A stretch of 64,000 nucleotides of DNA from Duncaniella sp. (GTDB lineage Bacteria > Bacteroidota > Bacteroidia > Bacteroidales > Muribaculaceae): contig JAMPEV010000001.1 of the NCBI GenBank assembly GCA_023664955.1, forward strand, positions 321,899 through 385,898, given 5' to 3'. The translations under genes were made by a program, and so were the position numbers. Positions 45,369 through 55,500 of this stretch are shown in pieces (positions within the stretch are counted from its first letter, which is position 1; the number at the start of each line of letters is the position of its first letter). A model generated the notes under the pieces. It ran no database searches, was not told the origin of the DNA, and saw nothing but the letters and a program-made list of their open reading frames with translations.

Positions 45369-47948
45369 ATGAAGACAAAAATATTATTATCAATGGCGGT
45401 GCTCATGGGGCTATCACTTGCTTCATGTAACGACGATGACAATTATGTAATTGTCACCGAGCCGATTCTCACAGAGGATTCAGTGGTTACCGGTTCCTCT
45501 GATGTCACTGCCACCTCTGCTGTGCTCCATGGCACTGTTACCGGTCTGCAGAATTCGTCAACCAATTCCTACTCTGTAGGTTTCAAGTATGGCTTTGACC
45601 AAAATGTGCTTAATGAATCAATCACAGGCGCATACGAAAATAATGAGGTAACGGCCGAACTCACAGGCCTTACTGAAAACACAGTGGTATATTACCAGGC
45701 ATTTGCCACTCTTCAGGGTAAGGTTACTTTCCTTGGCCAAGTTAAGAGCCTTGTGACTACCGATACTCAACTTTCAACTTCTGATGCGCAGAATGTTGAC
45801 TACGCATTTGCCACCCTTGGAGGTAATGCTACCGGAGCACCGGCTGAGGCCACATACGGTGTGGTGATTTCCGCTAAGCCCGGTGAAGAGGCTGTACGTG
45901 CCGGTCTTATAGTTCCGGCTGCAGTTGCTTCATCTTCATTCTCCGTAGATTATGCAGGTCTGGTGCCTAACACCACTTATTACTATGCCTCATTCGCCGA
46001 CTTAGGTACCGGTATAGTTTATGGTGATGTAAAGAGCTTCACTACACCCGATTTCTCTATCGACCTTGATAACGACCTTGTTGACCTCGGTCTTTCGGTT
46101 AAGTGGGCAAAATTCAACCTTGGCGCACGCACTGAGTCAGAGCTTGGCGGTCTGTTTGGTTACGGTGATATTACCGGAGTCAACAATTCAATTGATATGA
46201 CAGAGTATGGTTTAGGTGACATTTACAAGACTGATAAAGATGTCGCTAATCAGGCATGGAGCGGTAGTGTCACACTTCCTACTGCTTCTGACTTCGAAGA
46301 ACTTTTCAATAGCTGTGCTAAGGAATGGACAGAAGTTGACGGCGTGATGGGCTATAAGCTCACCGGTCCCAACGGCAACTCCATCTTCCTCCCGGCTGCG
46401 GGTTCTCGTACCATTAACACTGTGAGCGGTGTTGGCACTAACGGTGCTTATGCTACCGGTTCGATCAACCCAAGCAATGAGCAATTTGCCGTTTCGTTCG
46501 GTTTCAATTCTTCTAACTCATCTCGATCATCAGTTCCCCTTTACGAGGCCCTCTCGGTTCGTCCTGTATCTACTGCCCGCAGTGCTAAGTTTGATAAGTC
46601 GCTCCTCTATCAGACATGGGAGATTGACTTCAATGAAGGCAAGTCAGTAATGTTCAGCGGCCCGGTATGGTTCTACGGTGTTGACGATTCATGGCGCACC
46701 ATCTCTAACAAAGAGCCTATCGTAGGTGACAGCTGGAGCTGGGAAGCGGATGCTTCTAATACCTGGGCATTCGGTAACTGCACCGGTTACATGACTATTA
46801 ACGAAGATGGTTCCATCGAGGTTAAGAATCAGAATGGTGAAGTCCAGAAGGGTACTTATACAATTGATGAAAAGAATAAGACTATCACAGCTACTATAGA
46901 CCTTCTTGCTCCGGATAATTTCGTTCCCAATATGGTTAACAACCGCAAGAGCGAAATCAAGATACTTGCCCTTGACGGCGATAAGCTCCAGCTGGGTTAC
47001 TTCCGTGACTCTGATCCTGCCACTCTCTCTGTCAACATGATTCCTCGCACCAAGAAGTATAGCTTCGCAGTCAATCTCCTCTGCGTAGGTTCTGACTGGA
47101 ATGGAACTTGGGGCACTGTGGTAGATGAAATCATGCCTGACAAGCTCGAAGGCAAGCACACATTTGCATATGAAGGCTCATGCGCCGGCGCTATGGTGTT
47201 CACTCTCGACTTTGCAGGACTCCTCGAAGCTTATCCGCAGGCCATCGTAGCTGTTAAGGATATCCGTTGCGATGGGAATTCCATTAAGTATGACCCGAGT
47301 AAATTCTACTATGGTGACATTGAAAATAACGGCAACTTCCGCATTGAACTCTTCAACATCTGGGGCAAGGGCTCAAACAATGGTGTCGTTGACTCACCAT
47401 TCAGCCCGTCAACTGTGGCTGATAAGGATGAAGCGTTTAATTTCGCCTCCAAGTTTGAAATGGACTATTACATCGTGCTTAATCCTAAGTTTACACCTAT
47501 GTGGATTACCATCAATCCTGATTGGGGTGGTGATTGGAACTACACACAGGGCGCATCATTCAATGTGGTAGTTGATGAAAACAAGAAACTTGCTATTGAC
47601 AATCCTAAGTTTGACATCACCCTCAACTCCGACATATACGCTAAGGGCTCAATCATGACATTCGCACAAGTTAACGATCTCCACAAGTACTTCCCCGGAA
47701 CTCATGCGACTCTCGATGCCCTATATCTTGATGGAAATCTCGTGAGCGGCTACGATGCTTCAAAAGTTCTCGACACCGCTGATGGCGATGCTTACCGTCT
47801 GGAACTTTGGAATATGTATGGCAGCACAAGCAGTAAGGGTTGTGCATTCGGTACACCGGTTGATGGTGTGATTAGCGGTCTTGGCTTCAATCAGTCAATG
47901 CGTGCTCAGTTCACATTCCACGGCCTATTCGGTACTGTTAACTGGTAA
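45369..47948 (+). CDS. Putative surface glycan-binding lipoprotein with FISUMP-like domain (second of two)
   Basis: 859 residues. The lipoprotein signal ends at Cys20 followed by NDDDN, a surface-export pattern. Two fibronectin-III-like repeats (about 35-235) with the phrases VVYYQAFATL and TTYYYASFADL precede a FISUMP-like domain (about 237-405: DLVDLGLSVKWAKFNLGA, TLPTASDFEELFNSC, GNSIFLPAAGSR, LSVRPV). A lipocalin-like stretch follows (about 410-570). The last 280 residues contain two related modules, each with an LDG/CDG turn, a YDxSK-like step and a closing RxELxNxxG strand. It begins 18 nt after the previous gene. Binding of the target glycan is inferred. Confidence 0.8.
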   Translation: MKTKILLSMAVLMGLSLASCNDDDNYVIVTEPILTEDSVVTGSSDVTATSAVLHGTVTGLQNSSTNSYSVGFKYGFDQNVLNESITGAYENNEVTAELTGLTENTVVYYQAFATLQGKVTFLGQVKSLVTTDTQLSTSDAQNVDYAFATLGGNATGAPAEATYGVVISAKPGEEAVRAGLIVPAAVASSSFSVDYAGLVPNTTYYYASFADLGTGIVYGDVKSFTTPDFSIDLDNDLVDLGLSVKWAKFNLGARTESELGGLFGYGDITGVNNSIDMTEYGLGDIYKTDKDVANQAWSGSVTLPTASDFEELFNSCAKEWTEVDGVMGYKLTGPNGNSIFLPAAGSRTINTVSGVGTNGAYATGSINPSNEQFAVSFGFNSSNSSRSSVPLYEALSVRPVSTARSAKFDKSLLYQTWEIDFNEGKSVMFSGPVWFYGVDDSWRTISNKEPIVGDSWSWEADASNTWAFGNCTGYMTINEDGSIEVKNQNGEVQKGTYTIDEKNKTITATIDLLAPDNFVPNMVNNRKSEIKILALDGDKLQLGYFRDSDPATLSVNMIPRTKKYSFAVNLLCVGSDWNGTWGTVVDEIMPDKLEGKHTFAYEGSCAGAMVFTLDFAGLLEAYPQAIVAVKDIRCDGNSIKYDPSKFYYGDIENNGNFRIELFNIWGKGSNNGVVDSPFSPSTVADKDEAFNFASKFEMDYYIVLNPKFTPMWITINPDWGGDWNYTQGASFNVVVDENKKLAIDNPKFDITLNSDIYAKGSIMTFAQVNDLHKYFPGTHATLDALYLDGNLVSGYDASKVLDTADGDAYRLELWNMYGSTSSKGCAFGTPVDGVISGLGFNQSMRAQFTFHGLFGTVNW

Positions 47949-48034
47949 TGAGTTGGTAGAAGATTATAAGGAATGTATTTATTTAGGTTATTTTGGTTTT
48001 TGACCTTATAATCTCTTAAACCCTAAATTTATAG

Positions 48035-48078
48035 GGAGGGGATATGCATCCCATAGTCAAGTGCATCCCCTCCTTTAT
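48035..48078 (+). terminator. Terminator-like hairpin before the GH5 gene
   Basis: GGAGGGGA plus TGCA (48035-48048, TA bulge) pairs with TGCATCCCCTCC (48062-48073) and is followed by TTTATTATA. It sits between the binding-protein gene and GH5, so GH5 would be expressed by read-through or on its own. Confidence 0.6.
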
Positions 48079-48109
48079 TATATCATGACGTTTGAAAAAG
48101 TCGTTATAA

Positions 48110-49855
48110 ATGAAAATGTATAAATCAATAATTACAGCTGTTGCCCTTACTATAATCGGCGGATTCGTAGCTTCTTGCGGAGGTGACAATGATAATCCTA
48201 AATTGGAGTTTGCATCCGGAGATTTTGTTGTGAGCCATACCGAGCTGGCTGTAGTGGGTACTAAGGAGTACACTTTGTCCATCAAGTCGCCCGTAAAACC
48301 TTCTTTATCAGCGGATGCGCAATGGATTCATTTGGGTGAACCTTCCACTACTTCTTCTAAGGTGTATACAGTGAGGTTATGGTGCGATGAAAATAGTGCC
48401 TACGATGTCCGCACCGGTACTGTGTCTGTTGAAGCAGGCGGCTATACCAAGACCGTCGCTATTTCTCAGTACGGAGCTGAGACAGTCGAAATACGTTCGT
48501 TAGATCCCGGGACTACTCTCTTGGCAGAAGGTGGAGTGTTGACACTGAATTATGCTGCGACAGGTGCTGTTGATGTAAAAGCGCCGGAATGGTTGCAACA
48601 GATTAAAAGTAAGGCGTTGACTGAGAACGCTATTCAATTTTCATACTCAGTAAATTATGGTGAAGCAGAACGTACGGGCGAAATTGTGATTTCACTTTCG
48701 AGTGATGCCTCTGTCTCAAAGAGTGTCACGGTTAAGCAGGCAAACATGAAGCCGTCATCCGACATGAGCGACAATGCTCTTCAGTTGGTCAAGAAAATAT
48801 ATGCCGGAGTCAACATCGGTAATACGATGGAATGTCCTGGAGAAGAGGGCGCATGGAGCGGCGCGAAGGTAAATGAAACCTATGTTAAGGGACTGAAAGC
48901 TCTTGGTTTTAATGCTGTGCGTGTGCCGTGTGCATGGGATAGCCATGTTTCTGACAAAGCAACCAATACTATCGACCCAGCATGGCTTGACCGTGTTAAT
49001 GAAGTTGTGGGTATGATTGTCGCCAACGATATGTATGCTATTGTCAATATCCACTGGGATGGCGGATGGCTTGAAGAGTCATGCGTTAAGGGATATGATG
49101 AGGCTGTTAATAAGAAGCAACATGACTACTGGACTCAGATAGCCGGCAGGCTCAATCATTTTGACCAGCATTTGCTCTTCGCAGGCATGAATGAACCCGG
49201 ACAGCAGGATCAGGGTGGTGTAAACAGCAGTTCTATGGATGCTATGATGAAGTATCAGCAGACTTTCGTGGATGCCGTTCGTGCAACAGGTGGCAATAAT
49301 GCAACTCGTTGTCTCGTACATCAGGCTCCCTATACCAACATTGACAAGGCAGTGGAGGGTGTCTATCACCTTCCCTCCGACAAGGTGTCAGATCGCTCTA
49401 TCCTTGAAGTTCACTTCTACGATCCGTCTGATTATACCATTATGGGCAAGGATGGCGAATGGGGCGCAGGCTCTAAGGTGCGTCTTTATTGGGGTAAGAA
49501 TTTCCACGTGGAGGGTTCTGACCGCAACTGTACTTGGGGTGAAGAAGATTACGTGGATGCTCAGTTCAAGAAAATCAAGGATAAATATGTCTCTGCCGGA
49601 ATCCCTGTGATTGTAGGTGAATATTCCACATCAATACGCAAAGCTTCTGACTTCAATCCATTTGATAAGGCCGCCTATGAGGCAAGTCGTGCCCATTGGA
49701 ATGAGTATGTCACCTTGTCGGCAAAGAATCATGGTTGCGCTACTTTCTACTGGGAGACAGGAAGCGACATTAGCCGCTCTACCGGTGTAGCTATCTTTCC
49801 CTACGCCATTGATGCCCTTATGAATGGCGCCAAAGCAGGCAAATATCCTTTCTAA
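48110..49855 (+). CDS. Glycoside hydrolase family 5 endoglucanase with two BACON domains
   Basis: A surface lipoprotein of 581 residues: signal ending at Cys23 followed by GGDNDN. Two BACON domains (about 30-115 and 118-205, with VKPSLSADAQWIHLG and WLQQIKS) space a GH5 barrel (about 215-575) from the membrane. Catalytic residues are Glu362 in FAGMNEPGQQ (acid/base) and Glu504 in VIVGEYST (nucleophile). Other GH5 marks are GVNIGNTMECPG, FNAVRVPCAW and VNIHWDGGWLE. BACON-GH5 is the same layout as the keystone surface endo-xyloglucanase of Bacteroides ovatus. I do not assign a GH5 subfamily. It would cut the polymer before import. Confidence 0.93.
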   Translation: MKMYKSIITAVALTIIGGFVASCGGDNDNPKLEFASGDFVVSHTELAVVGTKEYTLSIKSPVKPSLSADAQWIHLGEPSTTSSKVYTVRLWCDENSAYDVRTGTVSVEAGGYTKTVAISQYGAETVEIRSLDPGTTLLAEGGVLTLNYAATGAVDVKAPEWLQQIKSKALTENAIQFSYSVNYGEAERTGEIVISLSSDASVSKSVTVKQANMKPSSDMSDNALQLVKKIYAGVNIGNTMECPGEEGAWSGAKVNETYVKGLKALGFNAVRVPCAWDSHVSDKATNTIDPAWLDRVNEVVGMIVANDMYAIVNIHWDGGWLEESCVKGYDEAVNKKQHDYWTQIAGRLNHFDQHLLFAGMNEPGQQDQGGVNSSSMDAMMKYQQTFVDAVRATGGNNATRCLVHQAPYTNIDKAVEGVYHLPSDKVSDRSILEVHFYDPSDYTIMGKDGEWGAGSKVRLYWGKNFHVEGSDRNCTWGEEDYVDAQFKKIKDKYVSAGIPVIVGEYSTSIRKASDFNPFDKAAYEASRAHWNEYVTLSAKNHGCATFYWETGSDISRSTGVAIFPYAIDALMNGAKAGKYPF

Positions 49856-49964
49856 AATATTTACCGTGCTTGTTAATAGGACAATGCATTTGAGAAAGGG
49901 ACATAAACATTATCACTCATCAGCAGTGTTATGGTTGTGGCTTATTTCAGTTGCATAGCTATTA

Positions 49965-50000
49965 GTCCATCGGAAATGAAAACTTTCCGGTGGACTTTTT
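49965..50000 (+). terminator. Rho-independent terminator at the end of the PUL
   Basis: GTCCATCGGAAA (49965-49976) pairs with TTTCCGGTGGAC (49984-49995), with one mismatch-type pair, and five T follow directly. It ends the rightward operon after GH5. Confidence 0.85.
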
Positions 50001-50012
50001 CGTTATAAAGGC

Positions 50013-50540
50013 ATGATACGTTTCGCTTTAATACTCACGTTACTCGTGGTCGTGTCATGCGGTAGACATGATAGCGCAGCCACAGATTCCGACATTGTTT
50101 CTGATTCTATAGAAGTGATGGCGTTGGAATTGCCTGATATACCAAAGGTTATACCTACTATGGAGGGAAAAGCCGGTTATCTTGCCGCCCATTTTTGGGA
50201 TAATTTGGATTTTACTGACACTTCACGGTCGCTCAATGAGGATTTCATGGAGCGTAATTTCGTTGACTTTCTGACAATAATGCCAGCGGTGATGAGCCAC
50301 GACAGAGTCACTGCGTTTAAAAATCTCCTTAATCGCGCTTCAGCGTCCGAAGAAGCCTACTATCTCATTGTGGATTATGGCGATAAATATCTGAAAGGGG
50401 AGGATTCGCCTCTGCTTAACGAGGATTACTATGTCGACTTTATCACATGTGTAGTCGATGACCATGTACTAACCGATGAAGAGAAAGCCCCTTACCAAAA
50501 ATACCTCGCCTCAGTGCAGACACTCCCAATCATAGAGTAA
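50013..50540 (+). CDS. DUF5106-type lipoprotein lacking the thioredoxin domain
   Basis: 175 residues. The lipoprotein signal ends at Cys16 (VVVSC). The body has the DUF5106 pattern: LPDIPKVIPTMEGKAGYLAAHFWDNLDFTDTSRSLNEDFMERNFVDF near the N-terminus and YLIVDYGDKYLKGEDSPLLNEDYYVDF later. In most members I know, a thioredoxin-like domain follows. Here the protein stops right after the DUF5106 part, and the 32 nt before the next convergent gene hold no remnant. It starts 13 nt past the PUL terminator with no visible promoter box. Its function is unknown. Confidence 0.75.
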   Translation: MIRFALILTLLVVVSCGRHDSAATDSDIVSDSIEVMALELPDIPKVIPTMEGKAGYLAAHFWDNLDFTDTSRSLNEDFMERNFVDFLTIMPAVMSHDRVTAFKNLLNRASASEEAYYLIVDYGDKYLKGEDSPLLNEDYYVDFITCVVDDHVLTDEEKAPYQKYLASVQTLPIIE

Positions 50541-50572
50541 TGCCTAATGTGATGATATTTGGATTTTGAAAA

Positions 50573-51127
50573 CTATTTTTCTATTGGAGGATTTCCGAAT
50601 TCCCGGTGAAGGGAAAGGAAGCGGTGAAGGGTGGCGTCGCCGAGGCGTGACATGGAGGCTTTAACGCGTTCAAAGGTTTTGCGTTTCATTTCCCCGCTTT
50701 TGGAGTAGAATTTGTCGGCGTAGCACACGAGCCGTTCAAGCAGTGTCTCAGGCATGTAATTACCCGGGGGAAGCGGAAGCGATTGCTGTTGAATCTCTTC
50801 GTTGGTTATTCCCGCTCCGGTGTGACGCTCTGCCACTCGTGCGGTTTCCTCGCTGAACCCCTCTTCCCTGAGAAGTTGCGCTCCGAGTATTCCGTGCATT
50901 ATATAGGGGTACGTGCCGTTACACCCGATGTCGGGTGCGTCGGTGAGGTATATCCCGATGTCATGAAGCATGGCAGCCTCCTCTATTTCGTTGTCTTTAA
51001 GAGGAAGATTCAGCCGGTGCGCTATCTCAAGTGCTAAATCGGCTACTTGACGGCAATGTTTCATATAGATTACCCTGCTGAGACCCTCAGCAGGGTAATA
51101 CTTATCAATTATTTCGTTGAAATTCAC
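50573..51127 (-). CDS. HD-domain hydrolase
   Basis: 184 residues, soluble. The HD metal-phosphohydrolase motif is clear: an early His (MKHCRQVADLALEIA), AAMLHDIGIYL with the HD pair, a later His in MHGILGAQLLREEG, and AERHTGAGIT followed by LLERLVCYADKFYSKSG, where Asp completes the site. The substrate is unknown; such small HD proteins act on nucleotides or related phosphates. It lies 29 nt downstream of ilvE on the same strand, so it probably shares the ilvE transcript. Confidence 0.88.
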   Translation of the reverse strand: MNFNEIIDKYYPAEGLSRVIYMKHCRQVADLALEIAHRLNLPLKDNEIEEAAMLHDIGIYLTDAPDIGCNGTYPYIMHGILGAQLLREEGFSEETARVAERHTGAGITNEEIQQQSLPLPPGNYMPETLLERLVCYADKFYSKSGEMKRKTFERVKASMSRLGDATLHRFLSLHREFGNPPIEK

Positions 51128-51156
51128 AATCCGATTGGTTTTTACCTATTGTAACT

Positions 51157-52179
51157 TTATTCAACTATGGTGCACCAGCCGTGTGTATCTTCTATTTCGC
51201 CGAGCTGTATGCCGCGTAGCGTGTTGTAAAGTTTGGTGGTAATAGGTCCGGGTTCGCCATTCTTCGACACGATATATTTCTTGCCGGTATCGAGATCGTC
51301 GATTTCTCCCACGGGTGAGGCCACTGCAGCAGTACCGACAGCGGCAGCTTCTTGGATATCCTCCAGCTCATCCACGGTGATGTGTCGGCGTTCTACTTTC
51401 ACGCCCATGTCCTCTGCGAGCTGCATGAGGCTCTTGTTGGTAATAGAGGGGAGGATAGAGTTGGATGCGGGAGTAATATAAACACCATCTTTGATAGCCA
51501 TGAAGTTGGCAGGACCACATTCATCCAAGTATTTTTTCTCCTTGGGATCGAGGTAGAGCACGGCAGAGTAGCCGAGCTCATGAGCATGTTCGCCGGCTGT
51601 AAGAGATGCGGCATAATTTCCACCTACCTTCCACAGTCCAGTGCCGTTGGGGGCAACACGGTCATACTGACGCATAATGCATATGTTTGTCGGCTTGAAA
51701 CCGGTCTTGAAATATGGACCGACGGGTGATACGAGTATCATAAATAGGTACTCAGTAGCAGGCTTCACACCTATTTGGGCGGATATACCTAGTTCGATTG
51801 GGCGGATGTAAAGTGAGGCCCCGGAGCCGTAGGGGGGTACGAAGCGATCGTTGAGTTTCACCACCTTAAGCACCATTTCTTTGAATTTGTACTCAGGCAT
51901 AGGCTCCATGAGTATGCCTTTGGCTGACTCGCGAATACGTTTGGCATTTTCATCGAGACGGAATATGCGGATTTTGCCGTCCTTACCGCGAAAAGCCTTA
52001 AGGCCTTCGAAAATTTCCTGACCGTAGTGGAGACATGTTGAAGCGATGTGGAGATTAACCTCTTCACTTTGTGATACTTCTATTTCACCCCATTTGCCGT
52101 CGCGATAATAACATCTTACGTTGTAATCTGTCGGAATATAACCGAACGACAGGTTTTTCCAGTCTAATTCACTGTTCAT
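51157..52179 (-). CDS. ilvE: Branched-chain amino acid aminotransferase
   Basis: Makes or breaks down leucine, isoleucine and valine with 2-oxoglutarate and PLP. The 340 residues match the class IV fold: LHYGQEIFEGLKAFRGKDGKIRIFRLDENAKR, the PLP lysine in GTGLWKVGGNYAASL, and the C-terminal VGTAAVASPVGEIDDLD with a KYIVSKNGEPGPIT stretch. The N-terminal block DWKNLSFGYIPTDYNVRCYY is of the eukaryote-like long type. A -7 box lies about 55 nt upstream. Another branched-chain gene, ilvC, lies 10 kb away on the same strand. Confidence 0.95.
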   Translation of the reverse strand: MNSELDWKNLSFGYIPTDYNVRCYYRDGKWGEIEVSQSEEVNLHIASTCLHYGQEIFEGLKAFRGKDGKIRIFRLDENAKRIRESAKGILMEPMPEYKFKEMVLKVVKLNDRFVPPYGSGASLYIRPIELGISAQIGVKPATEYLFMILVSPVGPYFKTGFKPTNICIMRQYDRVAPNGTGLWKVGGNYAASLTAGEHAHELGYSAVLYLDPKEKKYLDECGPANFMAIKDGVYITPASNSILPSITNKSLMQLAEDMGVKVERRHITVDELEDIQEAAAVGTAAVASPVGEIDDLDTGKKYIVSKNGEPGPITTKLYNTLRGIQLGEIEDTHGWCTIVE

Positions 52180-52230
52180 TTTATGTGTTGTTATAATAGG
52201 CGTTAGCCGTTATTATTATATTTATAGCCG

Positions 52231-52238
52231 CAAAATTA
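52231..52238 (-). promoter_or_regulatory. Promoter -7 box for ilvE
   Basis: The minus strand reads TAATTTTG, a TAnnTTTG match. The 347-bp gap between ilvE and the second susC (52180-52526) contains this box, the susC box at 52368 and one hairpin; I see nothing else in it. Confidence 0.5.
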
Positions 52239-52367
52239 ATAAAATTCTTAACAAATTAATAACAAAATGATACTTTCAGCGTGGTGTAACTAACAAAAAT
52301 TTAGTGTTTAACTTTTAATTTAACATATTTTTGCATAAATTCTATTAACACATTTCTATAATAATTG

Positions 52368-52375
52368 TACTTTTG
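52368..52375 (+). promoter_or_regulatory. Promoter -7 box of the second SusCD operon
   Basis: TACTTTTG matches TAnnTTTG and gives a leader of about 145 nt. No TTTG is found at the -33 position. Confidence 0.5.
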
Positions 52376-52437
52376 CGACCATAAGACAAATAATTTGCTG
52401 CTCTTTGTTAGCGAATTTCCAATCCATCACATTTCCC

Positions 52438-52467
52438 GCTCTCCAAAATGAAACCATCGTGGAGAGC
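52438..52467 (+). promoter_or_regulatory. Hairpin in the leader of the second susC
   Basis: GCTCTCCA (52438-52445) and TGGAGAGC (52460-52467) form a perfect 8-bp stem with a 14-nt loop, 60 nt before the start codon. No T run follows, so it is more likely a leader structure than a terminator. Confidence 0.4.
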
Positions 52468-52526
52468 ATTGCAAATATAGTATTCACTTAATTTATCAAC
52501 ATTATCAATTGCAGTAACACATTCGT

Positions 52527-55500
52527 ATGAGAAAAAGTATTATGATGCTGTTAATCCTCATCCTTGCCGGAGTAGGGTTAGCATCGGCTCAAACGCCAAG
52601 AACTGTGTCGGGTGTTGTCCTCGCTGCTGATGACAACGAGCCTATCGTTGGGGCAAGTGTAATGGTGAAAGGTACGAAGATCGGTATCGCCACTGACGTG
52701 GACGGTAACTTCACCATCACGAATTTGCCAAGTAACGCTAAGACCCTTGTGGTAAATTACATTGGTATGAAACCGCAAGAAGTAACCATCACATCAGGTA
52801 AAATGACAATCCTCTTGCAGACTGACACTGAACAGCTTGAAGAAGTCGTGGTGACAGGTATGCAGAAAATGGATAAGCGACTCTTCACCGGAGCCGCCAC
52901 TAAAATTGACGCTCAGTCAGCCCGCATCAGCGGTATGGCCGATATCAGCCGAAGCCTTGAAGGGCGCGCGGCAGGTGTGTCAGTGCAAAATGTGTCGGGA
53001 ACTTTCGGTACAGCACCGAAAATCCGGGTGCGTGGTGCCACCTCTATCTACGGTAGCTCTAAGCCTCTGTGGGTGGTCGACGGTGTGATTATGGAAGATG
53101 TCATGGAGGTTTCAGCCGACGACCTTTCATCAGGTGACGCTGAGACCCTTATCTCTTCTGCAATCGCCGGTCTTAATGCCGACGACATCGAGAGCTTCGA
53201 CATTCTTAAAGACGGCTCTGCAACATCTATTTATGGTGCGCGCGCAATGGCGGGTGTGATAGTAGTTACTACGAAGCGTGGTAAAGCCGGTCAAAATGGC
53301 ATCACCTATTCAGGTGAATTCACTATGCGTCTAAAGCCGAGCTATAGCACGTTCAACATTATGAACTCTCAGGACCAGATGAGTGTCTATCAGGAACTTG
53401 CTCAGAAAGGTTATTTGAATTATGCTGAAATAGCCAACGCTGCCACAAGCGGTGTGTATGGCAAGATGTACCAATTGATTTCTGACTATGACACTTCTTC
53501 AGGTCAATTTGGCCTTGTAAACACTCCCGAAGCTCGCGCCGCTTACCTACGTGCTGCCGAGTATCGCAACACTGACTGGTTTGACCAGCTATTCTCCAAC
53601 TCAGTGATGCAAAACCACTCGGTGTCAATTTCTTCCGGTACTGAAAAAGCTCAACACTATGTATCAGCATCAGTGATGCACGATCCGGGATGGTACAAGC
53701 AGAGCAACGTGCAGCGTTACACCGCCAATTTGAATTCTAACTTCAATATCTCTGATAAGGTAGCTTTCAACCTTATAAGCAACGCTTCATTCCGTAAGCA
53801 GAAAGCCCCCGGTACTCTCGGTAGTGAAATGGATATGGTGTCAGGCGAAGTGAAACGCGATTTCGACATCAACCCCTACTCCTATTCAATGAACACCTCA
53901 CGTACGCTCGATGCAGGTACCTTCTACCAGCGTAGCTACGCTCCGTTCAACATCCTCCACGAGCTTGAGAACAACTACATGAAGCTCGGCGTGAGCGATT
54001 TCCGTCTCACCGGTACTCTCACTTATAAGCCCATCAAGAAGGTGGAAGTCTCATTCCTTGCCGGTGTGCAGAACACTGCCACTTCACAGGAACACTTCAT
54101 TACTGACGATTCTAACCAGGCTCAGGCTTACCGCGCAATGCCTACTGCCGCTATCCGCGACAAGAACCCATTGCTTTATACCGACCCTGACAATCCCTAT
54201 GCACTTCCAATTTCGATTCTCCCCAATGGCGGTATCTACGAGCGTTCTGACCGCAGTATGTTCAAGTGGGACATGCGTGCAGCTGCCCGTTATAATGATG
54301 TGTACTTCGATAATCACATCGTTAATCTCTACGCGGGTATGGAAACCAACTCAGTCAACCGTCATTCCACATGGTTCCGCGGCTGGGGCATGCAGTACAG
54401 CATGGGTGAAGTTGCCAACTACGCTTATGAGGCTTTCAAGCGTGGTAAAGAGGAGAATACCGACTATTACACTCTTACCAACGCAAGGGTGAGAAGTGCG
54501 GCTTTCTTCGCTAATTTGACTTACTCTTTCCAAGGCAAGTATAACCTCAATGGGACTATACGTTATGAAGGTACCAATTCGCTCGGTAAGAGCCGTAAAT
54601 CACGCTGGTTGCCTACTTGGAACATTTCAGGTTCTTGGAATGCACATGAGGAGTCATGGTTCAAGGATTTCAACCCCACTTGGAGCCACCTTACATTAAA
54701 GGCTTCTTACTCGCTCACCGGCGATCGCCCCTCTGTGAGCAACGCATTCGCCATCATCGGTTCAAGCAACCCCTGGCGTCCGTTCGCTGGTGTGAGCGAA
54801 AGCCAACTTTACGTGTCAAGCCTCGCCAACCAGGATCTTACCTACGAAAAGAAGCATGAACTTAACCTCGGAATTTCAACCGGTTTCATCGACAACCGCA
54901 TCAACCTCGAATTTGACTGGTACAAGCGTAACAACTACGACCTTATCGGTGTGGCAAACTCGCAAGGTATCGGTGGTGAAATCCAGAAATATGGTAACAT
55001 CGCCTCAATGAGGTCTCACGGTGTGGAACTTTCACTCACCACTCGCAATATCATCACTAAGGACTTCTCGTGGACCACTAACTTCATATATTCTTACACA
55101 AAGAATAAAGTTACCGACCTCAAGACCACAAAACGCATGATGGAACTTGTGGCAGGTAGTGGGTTCGCACAGGAAGGCTATCCGGTGCGTTCGCTATTCT
55201 CTATTCCCTTCATGGGGCTTAACGATGAAGGTCTCCCCACATTCCTTGACCAAGATGGCAATATCTCTGTGTCCGGTATCTATTTCCAGACCACTGACCC
55301 CGAGAAGCTTAAGTTCCTTGAATACTCCGGTAGCATTGACCCGACCGACATCGGATCATTCGGTAACATTTTCCGTTACAAGGGCATCACACTTAACGTA
55401 TATGTCACCTACTCATTCGGTAATGTCATCCGTCTCGACCCTGTATTCAAGAAAGAGTATAACGACATGACCGCTACCCCGAAGGAATTCAACAATCGTT

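Noticed and set aside
46689-47159. 156-codon minus-strand frame
   Set aside because: It is antisense inside the second surface binding-protein gene, with no support.
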